Positions 1-5,388 of a DNA stretch of 5,388 bases are shown piece by piece. Within the stretch, counting starts at the first letter, position 1. The number at the start of each line of letters is the position of its first letter. The position numbers and the translations under genes are program-made. Location: NCBI GenBank assembly GCA_030831885.1, contig JAURKF010000285.1, positions 1 through 5,388 on the forward strand. The letters run 5' to 3'. The DNA comes from Flavobacteriales bacterium. Lineage in GTDB: Bacteria; Bacteroidota; Bacteroidia; Flavobacteriales; UA16. Below the pieces are notes generated by a model. It was not told the origin of the DNA. It did no database searches and saw only the letters and a list, made by a program, of their open reading frames with translations.

Positions 1-1
1 A

Positions 2-271
2 TTTGGTGAACAATTAAAATTAACATCATACCCAAACCCCATGAGTGACGATGCTATAATTGAGTTCTCAAGCGAACAAGATATTCGCGGTGCCCTCGAG
101 CTCTACTCAAGCACAGGTGAATTGGTTTCAACCATTTTCAGTGGTGATTTGAAAGGCGGAGAAACGCGCGTAGTTCGCTTCAACGCTTCTGAGCTTGCAA
201 GCGGAATTTATATCTGCAAACTCTCCGCAGGAGATAAGGTTCAGTATAATAAAATTATTATAAGCAAGTAA
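2..271 (+). CDS. T9SS type A sorting domain-containing protein, C-terminal fragment (5' end outside window)
   Basis: The frame is open from the left edge, so these 89 residues are the end of a longer protein; the internal ATG at 41 lies inside the domain and is not the start. The fragment matches the type A C-terminal sorting domain of Bacteroidota. A Tyr-Pro-Asn-Pro motif sits at residues 10-13, followed by a beta-strand (AIIEFS), then ELYSSTGELV, then LASGIYICKL with the conserved Gly-x-Tyr, and a short basic tail ending in Lys. In this family the domain directs a Sec-exported protein through the type IX outer-membrane translocon, where it is usually removed and the cargo is released or anchored on the surface. 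The catalytic or binding part of the protein lies upstream of the window, so its function cannot be stated. The stop at 269-271 is followed 16 nt later by a strong terminator, so this is the last gene of its transcript. Confidence 0.93.
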   Translation, partial: FGEQLKLTSYPNPMSDDAIIEFSSEQDIRGALELYSSTGELVSTIFSGDLKGGETRVVRFNASELASGIYICKLSAGDKVQYNKIIISK

Positions 272-287
272 GCTACAATTAAAGCTT

Positions 288-324
288 AAAAAAAGGCCAC
301 CCAAATGGGTGGCCTTTTCGTTTT
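288..324 (+). terminator. Rho-independent terminator after the T9SS cargo gene
   Basis: A perfect 12-bp inverted repeat (arms 291-302 and 307-318, core GGCCACCC/GGGTGGCC) encloses a 4-nt AAAT loop. It is preceded by an A-run (288-294) and followed by two T-runs (315-318 and 321-324). This is the classic intrinsic terminator layout. Because it is A-rich on one side and T-rich on the other it could work in both directions, but no minus-strand gene converges on it here. Confidence 0.93.
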
Positions 325-342
325 AGTACTATTGAATCATAG

Positions 343-355
343 TTTCACTGATTCA
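343..355 (+). repeat. 13-nt direct repeat, copy 1
   Basis: TTTCACTGATTCA here is identical to 468-480, with a period of 125 nt. Its last seven bases (TGATTCA, 349-355) pair with TGAATCA at 333-339 across a 9-nt spacer, forming an inverted repeat. Confidence 0.7.
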
Positions 356-404
356 TTGAATAATGGCACATCAAACACATATTCGCTTCAAATCATAAAA
401 TCGT

Positions 405-416
405 TGAATATATTCA
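405..416. repeat. 12-nt perfect palindrome TGAATATATTCA
   Basis: A self-complementary 12-mer built from TGAAT and ATTCA around a central AT. A second TGAAT/ATTCA pairing, ATTCA-T-TGAAT, lies at 351-361. The dyad symmetry resembles a dimeric regulator site, but it is AT-rich and short, so chance cannot be excluded for this site alone. Confidence 0.45.
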
Positions 417-467
417 TACAAATAAGTCAGCATAGCGAAATGAATATAGCCAGGTAATTCTACCCTT

Positions 468-480
468 TTTCACTGATTCA
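468..480 (+). repeat. 13-nt direct repeat, copy 2
   Basis: Identical to 343-355. This copy lies largely in the loop of a small hairpin (CCCTTT at 463-468, AAAGGG at 480-485), 67 nt before the chosen start of the propeller gene. That position would suit a regulator-binding site, but no function is demonstrated. Confidence 0.7.
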
Positions 481-493
481 AAGGGCATGTGAT

Positions 494-508
494 CAGCTTA
501 TTAAGCTG
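494..508. repeat. 15-nt palindrome (7-bp arms) upstream of the propeller gene
   Basis: CAGCTTA at 494-500 and TAAGCTG at 502-508 are perfect inverted repeats around a single T. The centre is 46 nt upstream of the ATG at 547, where an operator or 5' leader hairpin would be expected. No regulator can be assigned. Confidence 0.4.
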
Positions 509-546
509 CTGTATTCCTATGAACTTTTTCGGCTACATGCTTGTTT

Positions 547-2283
547 ATGAGCCACCTTTCATTTTATTTCATGACCTTCAATTATCTCTTAATCGTCCTC
601 AACCGTAAGCCAACGCTTTCATTACTTATCTTACTCATAAACTTCTCAATAATCAGTGCCCAAAACCAAAACAACTTCTGGGTTTACGGTTACCAGGCCG
701 GTATCAACTTCAATACGAATCCGCCAAGCTATGAAGGTGGCTTTGCGATTCAGGCATCAGAAGGTGCTGCGAGTGTTGCAGATCCGAACAGCGGCGAGTT
801 GCTTTTTTACACAGATGGGGTAACTGCATGGGATGCTAGCAATAATCCCATGCCCAACGGAACGGTGCTGCTAGGTGGCGACCCTGTACTGCTTTCATCA
901 ACGACTGCTGCAGTGATTTGCGAAAAGCCGGGCAGCAGCAATCAATACTATCTTATCACCGTCGATGAGCAAGCGTCCAACAATGGATTGCGCTACAGCG
1001 TGGTGGATATGTCGCTCAACGGCGGACTCGGTGATATTGTGGCCGGACAAAAAAACATTTCCATCTTTTCTACCAATGCCGAGAAGGCCTGTATCGTTCC
1101 CAATGCTGCTGGCGATGGCTTTTGGTTGCTTTCGCACGACTTACCTGGAGAGACATTCTATGCCTTCGCTATAACAGCCGCCGGAATTAGCACTACTCCT
1201 GTTACTACAACCATAGGTGGTACGCAAGGCAATGGTGCGGGATTCCTAAAAGTGAGCCCTCAGTTCAATCGTGTGGCCATTGCCAACCTCTTTTTCCAAG
1301 ACGCGGAAGTATATGATTTCGACAATAGCACGGGGATTTTCAGTAATCCAATTATCCTCAACCTGCCCGGCTTCGGAGCTGCCGGTGGCGCATACGGTAT
1401 CGAATTTTCGTGCAGCGGCAATTTGCTCTATGTGACCGACGGCTCCAATCTTATCCAATATGATTTGACACTTGGAAATGCTGCAGCAATTATGGCCGAG
1501 GCCTACTCGGTACTCGCCAATTCATTCTCGTGCTATGGCCTTCAACTAGGCCCCGATCGTAAGATCTATGTGAGCAACGGAGCGCTGGATGTCATCAACA
1601 ACCCCGACATTCCGGGAGCCGGATGCGACTATCAAGCCGGAGCCATACCGGGGCAGCAATCGGGTGGTGGCTGGGGGCTTCCACAGTGGGTGTACCGCGT
1701 GGGCGACACACCTCTCGCATGCACCACCTGTGAGCCTGAATCCGCTCAACTGATAGTAAACGCGTGTGAATCCTACACCCTACCCGATGGTTCGCAAACG
1801 AGCACACCGGGCGTCTATTCATTCACCTTGCAAAATACAAGCGGCTGCGACAGCATAGTAACACTGACGCTCAACATCACGACAGCTCCACAAATCAGCA
1901 TCACACAAAGTGCTATAGGATGTGGAAGTCAAGTAGAATTCACAGCCACTGCTACCGGCAATGGTCCTTTTCAATTCGACATACCTTCGGAAAATCTTTC
2001 AAACACCAACGGAAACTTCACCCTGGGATTTGGGAACTTCGAACTCATCGTTTCAGATAATCAAGGATGTAGCGCTAGCGCATCATTGATTAACTCGACC
2101 TCCACCAGCTGCCCGGCCGATTTCGATCAGGATTTAGTCGTTGGGGTAACCGACTTGCAACAATTCAATGCTGCCTATGGCTGCGTAGGTGATTGCTGTC
2201 CGTATGACTTGAACGGCGATAATTCTGTGAGTGTGGCTGACTTGCTGAGTTTTATTACGGAATTTGGAATGATGTGCGAGTGA
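547..2283 (+). CDS. Exported beta-propeller protein with Cys-rich repeat, SprB-like domain and C-terminal dockerin-like pair
   Basis: A 578-residue secreted protein of unknown function. The signal peptide covers about residues 1-38: positive NRK, hydrophobic stretch LSLLILLINFSIISA, then probable cleavage before Gln39. Residues 42-385 match a family common in Bacteroidota and predicted to form a lactonase/WD40-like propeller. Its hallmarks are LLFYTDGVTAWD (85-96), LRYSVVDMSLNGG (148-160), LQLGPDRKIYV (332-342) and VINNP (349-353). Residues 405-444 form a NACESYTLPDG...GCDSI module, which recurs in Bacteroidota adhesin-like proteins. Residues 448-519 resemble an Ig-like/SprB repeat ending in SDNQGC. 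The tail carries two complete calcium loops, D525-D527-D529-D536 and D554-N556-D558-D565, as in dockerin type I repeats. Relatives often end in a T9SS type B domain; none is visible here. ATG 547 was chosen; TTG 541 and ATG 571 are also in frame, and 571 still gives a signal peptide. There is no clear Shine-Dalgarno. Confidence 0.88.
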   Translation: MSHLSFYFMTFNYLLIVLNRKPTLSLLILLINFSIISAQNQNNFWVYGYQAGINFNTNPPSYEGGFAIQASEGAASVADPNSGELLFYTDGVTAWDASNNPMPNGTVLLGGDPVLLSSTTAAVICEKPGSSNQYYLITVDEQASNNGLRYSVVDMSLNGGLGDIVAGQKNISIFSTNAEKACIVPNAAGDGFWLLSHDLPGETFYAFAITAAGISTTPVTTTIGGTQGNGAGFLKVSPQFNRVAIANLFFQDAEVYDFDNSTGIFSNPIILNLPGFGAAGGAYGIEFSCSGNLLYVTDGSNLIQYDLTLGNAAAIMAEAYSVLANSFSCYGLQLGPDRKIYVSNGALDVINNPDIPGAGCDYQAGAIPGQQSGGGWGLPQWVYRVGDTPLACTTCEPESAQLIVNACESYTLPDGSQTSTPGVYSFTLQNTSGCDSIVTLTLNITTAPQISITQSAIGCGSQVEFTATATGNGPFQFDIPSENLSNTNGNFTLGFGNFELIVSDNQGCSASASLINSTSTSCPADFDQDLVVGVTDLQQFNAAYGCVGDCCPYDLNGDNSVSVADLLSFITEFGMMCE

Positions 2284-2289
2284 GGCAGT

Positions 2290-3720
2290 CTATTTCTTCG
2301 GCGTAAGCGTGCCCAGGTTATCAGCGACTGATTGAGCTATGATTTTATAAAGCTCTTGCAACATTTCTTCTTCACTCTTCACACTAACCACGGCGTACAG
2401 ACCTGGCTGTGCTCTTCCCGATTCCTTGCCCTTAATGGTATCTAAGCCATCCTTTACCAAATCAATCATAGTATCGAGCTTGCCTCCAGAAAACCTTGAT
2501 TCCACGCTATAATAAACACCTGTGCTCGTGACCTCTTTCGGTCCTTTAACCGCAGGGAAATTCTTGGAGAGCTCAATTTTTCCGCTTTCAACATGCATCA
2601 ACTTATAGACGAAATCCATACTCATGGTTGAAGTCCTCTCTATCTTGAAACAAACCATGCTATCGTCCAACCTTCCAATGTTTGGAACTTCCGAGCATGA
2701 ACAAGGTCTCTTCGTCTCCTGACTTTGATCCGAAGGTTTATACACGTAATTCAGTGCTTTTCCCATCAACACATATTGCGCTGAAACAAACTTCCCTGCT
2801 TGGGGCGATTGGTCGCCTTGCTCGTAGGTAGGCTCCATCGTTCTTCGCAACTCAGCTTCCAATGGTTTAAGCGACTCCTCTCCTGCATAGATTGTAATGA
2901 ATGGATCTTCACTTAGAGAAGACTCAATTTCATCGAATAAGCGTGTAACCTTAATATCATTTGCACTGGTAGTTGTTTCCACATAACGGAATGTCACATC
3001 GAATCCGCCATTTGCTTCACATAATTCCAAGTAATCTTCAGCGTTATCACCATCAACAGTCAACTTAAATTCCGAGTCTTGAGAAACAATCTCCTGAAAG
3101 ATCTTGTGTGCATCACGCCATTTCTTTCTTTCGAAAAGGCGTTGTCCTTCCTTGAATTTAGGAGCCAGCTCACACACCACAAGCGCCATGCGCACATTAC
3201 GCGTATTTTCATTTACCATATCGCCGGCTATGGATAGGTACTTTTCGCAGAGTTCTTTGGCAGTGCCGAAATTGCCCTGATTCATCTCTTTCATCGCTTG
3301 AGTTGCGAGGTGTGATCCATATCGACTCTTCCAATTGTTATATGAATTGGATAAATATGTCGTGTTCAATTTCTCTGATGTATGTTGTCGAGAATAATCA
3401 GAGGCTTCGTTATATGCCACGCGGGCTCCTTCAAAATCACCCACCATACACAAGCTATCTACCCTATTGCATTTCTCAACTAGAATTGCTTGAGCCATCC
3501 GAGCAGCAGCTAGTTTAGCTTCTTGATGGTACTTTAACTCGTACACGTAATTGTACACCCGGTAAGCAGCCTCATACTGTCTGCTCTCCTCGAGTGAATG
3601 CCCCAACTTCATCTGTTTTTTGGTGTAACAGGAAGAGGCTGATAGAGCAATGAAAAAAACGAGTATGCATCGACTCACCAGCGATTGTAGGTTTTGTGAT
3701 AGCGACGTAACTGCATTCAT
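2290..3720 (-). CDS. Lipoprotein with TPR-like helices and a CsgG/LpoB-like domain
   Basis: A 476-residue predicted lipoprotein. The hydrophobic segment ILVFFIALSASS ends at a lipobox-type Cys31 (ASSC); Ala at -3 is less usual, but Ser-Ser-Cys is common in Bacteroidota. Residues 40-235 are rich in paired amphipathic helices resembling TPRs, for example SLEESRQYEAAYRVYNYVYE and GNFGTAKELCEKYL. Residues 255-390 follow the CsgG/LpoB pattern: a strand (FITIYAGEESL), a helix ending in an acidic stretch, then AGKFVSAQYVLMGKAL, which corresponds to the family's GKLLGADYxxxG segment, and later LMHVESGKIELS, corresponding to 'VDxxTGEI'. A final helix (450-468, EEEMLQELYKIIAQSVADN) fits the domain's last helix. 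CsgG forms the curli secretion pore and LpoB activates a peptidoglycan synthase; neither role can be assigned here. Cys340, Cys342 and Cys357 lie in a loop insertion. ATG 3720 was preferred over GTG 3726. The stop lies 6 nt from the end of the convergent propeller gene. Confidence 0.82.
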   Translation of the reverse strand: MNAVTSLSQNLQSLVSRCILVFFIALSASSCYTKKQMKLGHSLEESRQYEAAYRVYNYVYELKYHQEAKLAAARMAQAILVEKCNRVDSLCMVGDFEGARVAYNEASDYSRQHTSEKLNTTYLSNSYNNWKSRYGSHLATQAMKEMNQGNFGTAKELCEKYLSIAGDMVNENTRNVRMALVVCELAPKFKEGQRLFERKKWRDAHKIFQEIVSQDSEFKLTVDGDNAEDYLELCEANGGFDVTFRYVETTTSANDIKVTRLFDEIESSLSEDPFITIYAGEESLKPLEAELRRTMEPTYEQGDQSPQAGKFVSAQYVLMGKALNYVYKPSDQSQETKRPCSCSEVPNIGRLDDSMVCFKIERTSTMSMDFVYKLMHVESGKIELSKNFPAVKGPKEVTSTGVYYSVESRFSGGKLDTMIDLVKDGLDTIKGKESGRAQPGLYAVVSVKSEEEMLQELYKIIAQSVADNLGTLTPKK

Positions 3721-3725
3721 GCGCA

Positions 3726-3733
3726 CAAAAATA
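3726..3733 (-). promoter_or_regulatory. Candidate -7 box (TATTTTTG) for the CsgG-like lipoprotein gene
   Basis: On the minus strand this octamer is an exact match to the Bacteroidota -7 consensus TAnnTTTG. It ends 5 nt before the ATG at 3720, so transcription would start at or next to the start codon, giving an almost leaderless mRNA. No TTG lies at the expected distance; the nearest upstream is about 29 nt away (3763-3765). The octamer is AT-rich and could occur by chance. Confidence 0.25.
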
Positions 3734-3856
3734 AGACTTCACTTAGATTGAAACGGAGACGTCAACGCCACCAACCATTCTACTTCCACAAACCGGTCAG
3801 AAGCAGCCATTTTTTCTATTGCTTGAATGCTACTATTGCCTTCGTCTGCTTTCCTT
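3727..3856. other. Intergenic region between the two lipoprotein genes
   Basis: 130 nt with no clear terminator for the upstream lipoprotein gene. It contains the candidate -7 box at 3726-3733 and a possible 23-codon minus-strand ORF at 3739-3810 discussed in the findings. Nothing else is supported. Confidence 0.5.
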
Positions 3857-4981
3857 TTAATAATAATAGTTCATCACCTCATGGGCTGCGGTTATGTAGG
3901 AGTCATCATTGGACAAGTATCCCATCATAAAAAAGCCAGTCATGGTATCAATCCAATCCACTTCCTTCTCAACGCCCAAAAAATCCTCCCCACCGGGAAA
4001 AACACGCGTGTTCCCTGCCGTTGAAATCTCACCATTAGATAATACCCTGCTCTGTTGCCAATTCACCGCACAACTCAAACAATCCCATAGAATCGGTTTT
4101 AAAGGTTCTGAATCGACAAGGAGTGTATAAAGATTGAAACCAACGTTGACTCCAACACCTTGGTAACTGCTGTCCCAACCATCACCCTCAAGAAAATAAC
4201 CATTGGGATGCTTCTTCGCCATTGCCAATCCTGCAAAAGATAGCCCTGCGGACTTCAGCTCATCATTGCCCAACCATTTCCCTAAACTGTAAAACGCAAG
4301 CGCGTCAAAGAATAATCGGTTAGGCGCATTCGCATCCGCATTTTCCAGCGTACTTCTCTGCGTCAATAACCACATAGCAGCGTTCTCGATGTTCGGTCGC
4401 AACGCTTCAATTCTGTATTTGTAAGCTATCAAAGCAGCCGAATGATACCATAAACTTTGGTCGAAATCATTTAACGCTAAACCCAGTGAAGAAAGAAAGA
4501 AGGCAACACCGCTTGCCAAATCAGCCTTACCGGGCACTTGACCTTCCAATTCAGTTGGCACTACCAACAGAAAATCACCTTGCGGTAATTGATATTGAAA
4601 AGCATATTCAATCGACTTGATGGCGTATTCCAGCGCCTGAATGTCATCATTGTAAACCGCCAGATCGGTCTGGGCTGAAATACCCATCTGAAATCGCACA
4701 TGAAAATATCCGTTCTTGTTGCGTCCCATGGCACCGGAGGAGTCCGGCACATCAATCGAAGCGATTCCCTCCACTATTGATTCATCAAATGATTCCAGCA
4801 GCTGATTGCGATGGTAGTTGTTCTGAATCGGCCTAGTTTGACACACATAGGCGTCGTTAGGTTCCATCTTTTCGCTCGAGCAAGATGCGATTATCAGACA
4901 CCACAAGACAGGTAATAGTATCTGAATAGGACGTTTAGTAACGAAAGAACAGAATTCCATATTTCTCAAACTAGCATTCAT
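3857..4981 (-). CDS. Lipoprotein of probable all-helical (alpha/alpha toroid-like) fold, function unknown
   Basis: A 374-residue predicted lipoprotein. Basic KRP (17-19) precedes hydrophobic IQILLPVLWCLI, and the lipobox I31-A32-S33-C34 is good. The mature part is dominated by regularly spaced helices: about 112-130, 155-170, 176-192, 196-210, 222-236, 240-256, 272-290, 294-311, 343-356 and 360-373. This spacing and the aromatic, Gly-rich turns recall (alpha/alpha) toroids of glycoside hydrolases and polysaccharide lyases. The most striking stretch is YFLEGDGWDSSYQGVGVNVG (262-281), rich in possible sugar-binding or catalytic residues (E265, D267, W269, D270, Y273, Q274). I do not recognise the exact family, so enzyme activity is an inference. 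No polysaccharide-utilisation genes (SusC/SusD) flank it. ATG 4981 was chosen; ATG 4960 is also in frame, follows GAGAAAT and would give a more compact signal peptide. The gene ends with three TAT codons before TAA. Confidence 0.82.
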   Translation of the reverse strand: MNASLRNMEFCSFVTKRPIQILLPVLWCLIIASCSSEKMEPNDAYVCQTRPIQNNYHRNQLLESFDESIVEGIASIDVPDSSGAMGRNKNGYFHVRFQMGISAQTDLAVYNDDIQALEYAIKSIEYAFQYQLPQGDFLLVVPTELEGQVPGKADLASGVAFFLSSLGLALNDFDQSLWYHSAALIAYKYRIEALRPNIENAAMWLLTQRSTLENADANAPNRLFFDALAFYSLGKWLGNDELKSAGLSFAGLAMAKKHPNGYFLEGDGWDSSYQGVGVNVGFNLYTLLVDSEPLKPILWDCLSCAVNWQQSRVLSNGEISTAGNTRVFPGGEDFLGVEKEVDWIDTMTGFFMMGYLSNDDSYITAAHEVMNYYY

Positions 4982-4995
4982 ACATATTAACTAAA

Positions 4996-5003
4996 CAAAA
5001 ATA
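4996..5003 (-). promoter_or_regulatory. Candidate -7 box (TATTTTTG) for the helical lipoprotein gene
   Basis: The minus strand reads TATTTTTG, an exact fit to TAnnTTTG and identical to the octamer before the next lipoprotein gene. It ends 14 nt upstream of the ATG at 4981. The nearest TTG (5018-5020) leaves a 14-nt spacer, shorter than the roughly 17-23 nt described for flavobacterial promoters, so the -33 element is unsupported. Confidence 0.3.
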
Positions 5004-5065
5004 TCCCATTCGGTTGGCAACATTCGCGGTATTCGCATAACTCATAGTTGAATCGCATCAACGTT

Positions 5066-5388
5066 CTAATTGAATAGATCAAACAATTCCCAGTAAGAGA
5101 ATAGGTACAACAAGATTAGGTAAACCACATTATTCGTCAGCAGCAGCCAAGCAGTAATGCCTTTCCAAACTCGTCCTGTTATTATTTTAAAGGTTGTATA
5201 AATGAGTGGCACAATGAAAACGAGCAGCAGCAAAGGCAAGTAAGCGGTCACAGCATTTAACGCTGAATGACCATCGTTATAAGGAGAAGGAAAATAGAAT
5301 ATACCTTCATTGCGCAACAGAACCAACGCATAGACCGCTAAGGCAAGGCTCAATACCGAAATACACAGTTTAAATAACCGGTAAATAG
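5066..5388 (-). CDS. Small integral membrane protein, partial (start beyond the right edge)
   Basis: The last 106 residues of a membrane protein of unknown function. The frame is open to the window edge and contains no Met codon; a TTG at 5353 could be a start, but 11 further sense codons precede it, so the true start probably lies just outside. Three hydrophobic segments are clear: about 7-24 (LCISVLSLALAVYALVLL), 46-66 (around AYLPLLLLVFIVPLIY) and 77-98 (around WLLLTNNVVYLILLYLFSYW). A charged loop with FPSPYNDGH lies between the first two, and a short basic loop (KIITGRVWKG) between the last two. The first segment, following basic residues R3 and K6, looks like a first transmembrane helix near the N-terminus, so little of the protein may be missing. 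No catalytic motif is visible. It lies 84 nt upstream of the helical lipoprotein gene on the same strand. Confidence 0.75.
   Translation of the reverse strand, partial: IYRLFKLCISVLSLALAVYALVLLRNEGIFYFPSPYNDGHSALNAVTAYLPLLLLVFIVPLIYTTFKIITGRVWKGITAWLLLTNNVVYLILLYLFSYWELFDLFN

Larger units (their letters stand above)
325..546. other. AT-rich intergenic region with repeated short words, upstream of the propeller gene
   Basis: This 222-nt stretch has no convincing reading frame. It holds a 13-nt direct repeat, seven copies of TGAAT or its complement, and a 15-nt palindrome, listed separately. A hairpin with arms 463-468 and 480-485 surrounds the second copy of the direct repeat, but no T-run follows it. 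I searched the plus strand for the Bacteroidota -7 box TAnnTTTG and found no exact match, so the promoter of the downstream gene is not identified. The region presumably contains that promoter, because the terminator at 288-324 isolates the gene from upstream transcription. Confidence 0.6.

Noticed and set aside
343..480. The 13-nt direct repeat considered as the target-site duplication of a small mobile element
   Set aside because: The 112 nt between the copies have no terminal inverted repeats and no coding content; 13 nt is also an uncommon duplication length.
463..485. Hairpin CCCTTT/AAAGGG considered as a terminator
   Set aside because: The stem is only 6 bp with an 11-nt loop, no T-run follows it, and a strong terminator already closes the upstream gene at 288-324.
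898..1822. Several short frames inside the propeller gene (898-1137 -, 965-1174 +, 1246-1458 -, 1546-1749 -, 1595-1822 -)
   Set aside because: They lie within a long gene with clear domain matches, show no signal or domain of their own, and have compositions expected of shadow frames.
3740..3880. Possible frameshift at the TAT repeat ending the helical lipoprotein gene, with the next frame open for about 40 codons
   Set aside because: The protein ends naturally after a helix (VMNYYY), the downstream frame shows no family resemblance, and an open frame of that length is not rare by chance.
3303..4130. Plus-strand frames at 3303-3518, 3748-3930, 3827-4024 and 3909-4130
   Set aside because: They are antisense to, or overlap, the two well-supported lipoprotein genes and show no recognisable protein features.
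4561..4755. Minus-strand frame inside the helical lipoprotein gene
   Set aside because: A +1-frame shadow rich in Arg, Trp and Met; the enclosing frame has a signal peptide and coherent helices.
5022..5058. ATTCGC repeated at 5022-5027 and 5032-5037 with a partial inverted copy near 5051-5058
   Set aside because: The units are short and imperfect; they make neither a credible terminator for the membrane-protein gene nor a clear operator.

Overview
The window looks like chromosomal DNA from a member of the Bacteroidota, probably a marine or freshwater flavobacterium-like lineage. Three things point there. The first gene ends in a type IX secretion (T9SS) type A sorting domain. The second encodes a large secreted beta-propeller of a kind typical of Bacteroidota surface proteins. 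Two further genes encode lipoproteins with short Ser-Ser-Cys or Ala-Ser-Cys lipoboxes, and none of the starts has a strong Shine-Dalgarno sequence. Genus-level placement is not possible from the sequence alone.

Layout: positions 2-271 (+) hold the 3' end of a T9SS cargo gene, closed by a strong 12-bp-stem terminator at 288-324. Positions 325-546 are AT-rich and non-coding, with a 13-nt direct repeat, a cluster of seven TGAAT/ATTCA words and a 15-nt palindrome. Positions 547-2283 (+) encode a 578-residue exported modular protein: signal peptide, beta-propeller, Cys-containing repeat module, SprB-like/Ig-like domain and a C-terminal pair of dockerin-like calcium loops. After a 6-nt gap the opposite strand carries, in transcription order (right to left), a partial three-helix membrane protein (5388-5066), a lipoprotein of probable all-helical toroid architecture (4981-3857), and a second lipoprotein with TPR-like helices followed by a CsgG/LpoB-like domain (3720-2290).

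All four genes whose products can be interpreted encode envelope or secreted proteins; the fifth encodes an integral membrane protein. The two lipoproteins and the membrane protein lie on one strand with gaps of 84 and 136 nt, so they may be co-transcribed. Both lipoprotein genes also have an exact TAnnTTTG-type -7 box just upstream, so separate promoters are equally possible. The two plus-strand genes are separated by a terminator and are probably independent units. No RNA genes, CRISPR arrays, insertion sequences or phage genes were seen. The least routine items are the TPR plus CsgG-like lipoprotein, the dockerin-like tail in place of a T9SS signal, and the TGAAT cluster upstream of the propeller gene.
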